From positions 1-35,984 of the forward strand of contig CAZIAK010000044.1 in assembly GCA_964537035.1 (NCBI GenBank): DNA of 35,984 bases. The letters run 5' to 3'. The position numbers and the translations under genes were made by a program. Within the stretch, counting starts at the first letter, position 1. Each line of letters starts with the position of its first letter. The notes beneath the pieces are model-generated. The model searched no databases. It was not told the DNA's origin and saw nothing but the letters and a program-made list of their open reading frames with translations. This DNA is from CAZIAK01 sp964537035 (GTDB taxonomy: Bacteria; Planctomycetota; B15-G4). Below are positions 34,719 through 35,984 of the stretch, piece by piece.

Positions 34719-35717
34719 ATGGACACTCCTCGCCTGATTGACCGCGTGCGGGCTCGCCTGCGCATGAAGCACATGTCCCGGCGCACCGAGCAGGCCTACC
34801 TGCACTGGATGCGGCGGTTTTTCCGCTACCACGACGGGCGGCATCCCCGAGACCTGGGCGCCGAAGAAGTCACCGCGTTTCTCTCATCGCTGGCGGTGGA
34901 GGGGAAGGTGTCCGCGTCCACCCAGAATCAGGCCCTGGCTGCCCTGATCTTCCTCTACAAGCAGGTGCTCGACCTGGAGCTGCCCTGGTTCGACGACCTG
35001 GTCCGAGCCAAGCGCCCCCGGCGCCTGCCCGAGGTGCTCACCCGACACGAGGTCGGAGCGCTCCTCGAGACCATGGAGGGCACGCCCCGGCTCATGGCCT
35101 CGGTGATGTACGGGGGCGGCCTGCGCCTGCTCGAATGCTGCCGGTTGAGGGTCAAGGACATCAATCTGGGAGCCCGCGAGCTGATCCTGAGAGAGGCGAA
35201 GGGCGATCGAGACAGGCGCACCATGCTGCCCCTGTCGCTCGTGGGACCGCTGGAGGCCCAGCTCAAGAGGAGCCAGAAGCGCCACGACAAGGACCTGGCC
35301 AACGGGGCGGGCTGGGTCGAACTCCCCGGAGCCCTGGACCGCAAGCTCCCCCACGCGGGCAGGGACTGGCTGTGGCAGTGGGTCTTCCCCGCCACGCGCA
35401 CCTATACAGAGGCCCACACCGGCCAACGCCGCCGCCACCACCTGCATGAGACCGTGTTGCAGAAGGCCGTGCGCAGCGGGGCGGCGAAGGCGAGGCTGAA
35501 GAAACGAGTCACCACCCACACGCTCAGGCATTCGTTCGCCACCCACCTGCTCGAGGACGGCTACGACATCCGCACCGTGCAAGAGCTGCTGGGACATCGC
35601 AGCGTGAAGACCACGATGATCTACACCCACGTACTGAACCGGGGTTACGCGGGAGTGCGCAGCCCGCTGGACAAGCTGGGCTTGCGGGAGCGAGAGACGC
35701 CAGAAGGGGAGCTGTGA
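34719..35717 (+). CDS. Integron-type tyrosine recombinase (IntI-like)
   Basis: A 332-residue integrase. Catalytic residues of the tyrosine recombinases are visible: Arg136 (GLRLLECCRL), Lys161, His267 and Arg270 (HTLRHSFATH), His293 (LGHRS) and the nucleophile Tyr302 (MIYTH). The stretch about 187-225 is the extra segment typical of integron integrases (LPGALDRKLPHAGRDWLWQWVFPA, then a RRRHHLHE block). It should recombine attI and attC sites. No attC site is visible on either side. If cassettes exist they may lie beyond the right edge, as in integrons whose integrase faces its cassettes, but this is unproven. ATG 34719 has no strong ribosome binding site. Confidence 0.92.
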   Translation: MDTPRLIDRVRARLRMKHMSRRTEQAYLHWMRRFFRYHDGRHPRDLGAEEVTAFLSSLAVEGKVSASTQNQALAALIFLYKQVLDLELPWFDDLVRAKRPRRLPEVLTRHEVGALLETMEGTPRLMASVMYGGGLRLLECCRLRVKDINLGARELILREAKGDRDRRTMLPLSLVGPLEAQLKRSQKRHDKDLANGAGWVELPGALDRKLPHAGRDWLWQWVFPATRTYTEAHTGQRRRHHLHETVLQKAVRSGAAKARLKKRVTTHTLRHSFATHLLEDGYDIRTVQELLGHRSVKTTMIYTHVLNRGYAGVRSPLDKLGLRERETPEGEL

Positions 35718-35899
35718 GTGCCGCCAGCGGGCAGAGAGGGTGCCAGGATCGAAGCCCCCACCCCGGTTCACCGGTCGGCCTAACACGCCCACCACCTGGA
35801 AAACCTCACGCTAGACAGGTCTGCATATCGCTCCGCGCCAACCCTTGCCCGATGCCCAGAACGGGCGTACGGTGGGCAAAGCACCAGGAGGACGGGCCC
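35718..35899. other. Region after the integrase; hairpin at 35845-35879
   Basis: TTGCCC (35845-35850) pairs with GGGCAA (35874-35879), and inside it GCCC pairs with GGGC, forming a stepped stem. It could be the integrase terminator or part of a recombination region. The segment around 35778-35784 reads GCCTAAC, which matches the attC RYYYAAC core, but no GTTRRRY partner is in range. Confidence 0.4.
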
Positions 35900-35984
35900 A
35901 TGGGACAATTTGCACAGACCGCAATCGGGGATGAGCGCCGGAGGCACCGGCAGTTCACTACCCAGAACTGTTCAATTGGACGTT
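35900..35984 (+). CDS. Start of an unknown ORF, cut by window edge
   Basis: ATG 35900 is preceded by AGGAGG with eight bases of spacing, a good ribosome binding site. Twenty-eight codons are visible before the edge, and the protein starts MGQFAQTAIGDERRRHRQF. I do not recognise it. The codons look less GC-rich than those of the neighbours, which fits horizontally acquired DNA such as a cassette gene or transposase, but 85 bases are too few to judge. Confidence 0.5.
   Translation, partial: MGQFAQTAIGDERRRHRQFTTQNCSIGR

Noticed and set aside
35778..35784. GCCTAAC as an attC R'' core
   Set aside because: Matches RYYYAAC, but no GTTRRRY partner occurs in the following 200 bases.
35730..35800. 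tRNA-like segment on the minus strand (a TTCGATC resembling a T-loop)
   Set aside because: The neighbouring bases do not pair as a T-stem and no acceptor stem is found.

Overview
The window is high-GC bacterial DNA with densely packed genes. It carries many secreted proteins, a capsule or exopolysaccharide-type gene cluster and a large fused aminopropyltransferase-like membrane protein. The gene content, and especially one C-terminal module repeated on unrelated secreted proteins, suggests Planctomycetota. That assignment is an inference; no rRNA, tRNA or other phylogenetic marker is visible.

Layout. (1) 1-5586, minus strand: an envelope-glycan operon transcribed right to left, with FAD oxidoreductase, small membrane protein, GT2, GT4 and polysaccharide deacetylase (cut by the left edge). 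The last four genes overlap at their start and stop codons. (2) 5987-7666, plus: an exported alkaline-phosphatase-superfamily protein that has lost most of its metal ligands, followed by a 182-bp structured palindromic element. (3) 8098-13957, minus: two tandem multicopper oxidases and an exported thioredoxin-fold protein whose WCxxC-like site reads WSDYS and which has a Cys/Asp/Gly-rich insert. (4) 14115-17784, minus: a secreted beta-propeller-like protein and a secreted M14 carboxypeptidase. (5) 18043-22687, minus: a 1154-residue membrane/spermidine-synthase-like/TPR fusion and a GH26-like lipoprotein. (6) 22834-29386, plus: a DUF4198-like exported protein coupled to a 12-Asp-box propeller protein, an S33 aminopeptidase-like hydrolase and a secreted metzincin protease. 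(7) 29384-29739: three further copies of the structured element, one degenerate. (8) 29886-34571, plus: two cobalamin-type radical SAM proteins. (9) 34719-35984: an integron-type tyrosine recombinase and the start of an AT-richer ORF cut by the right edge.

Three themes stand out. First, a roughly 110-120-residue C-terminal module is shared by five unrelated secreted proteins (both multicopper oxidases, the propeller protein, the M14 peptidase and the metzincin), which suggests a common sorting, anchoring or folding tag. Second, a family of 145-182-bp elements folds into nested stems with compensatory base changes between copies; the residual mismatches are mostly C.A on the plus strand, which become G.U on the minus strand. 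The left ends of two elements supply the TAG stop codon of the gene before them. Third, short tandem repeats with units that are multiples of 3 bp lie inside coding regions, and both 100-N gaps fall inside such repeats.

All functional calls come from reading motifs; no database search was run.
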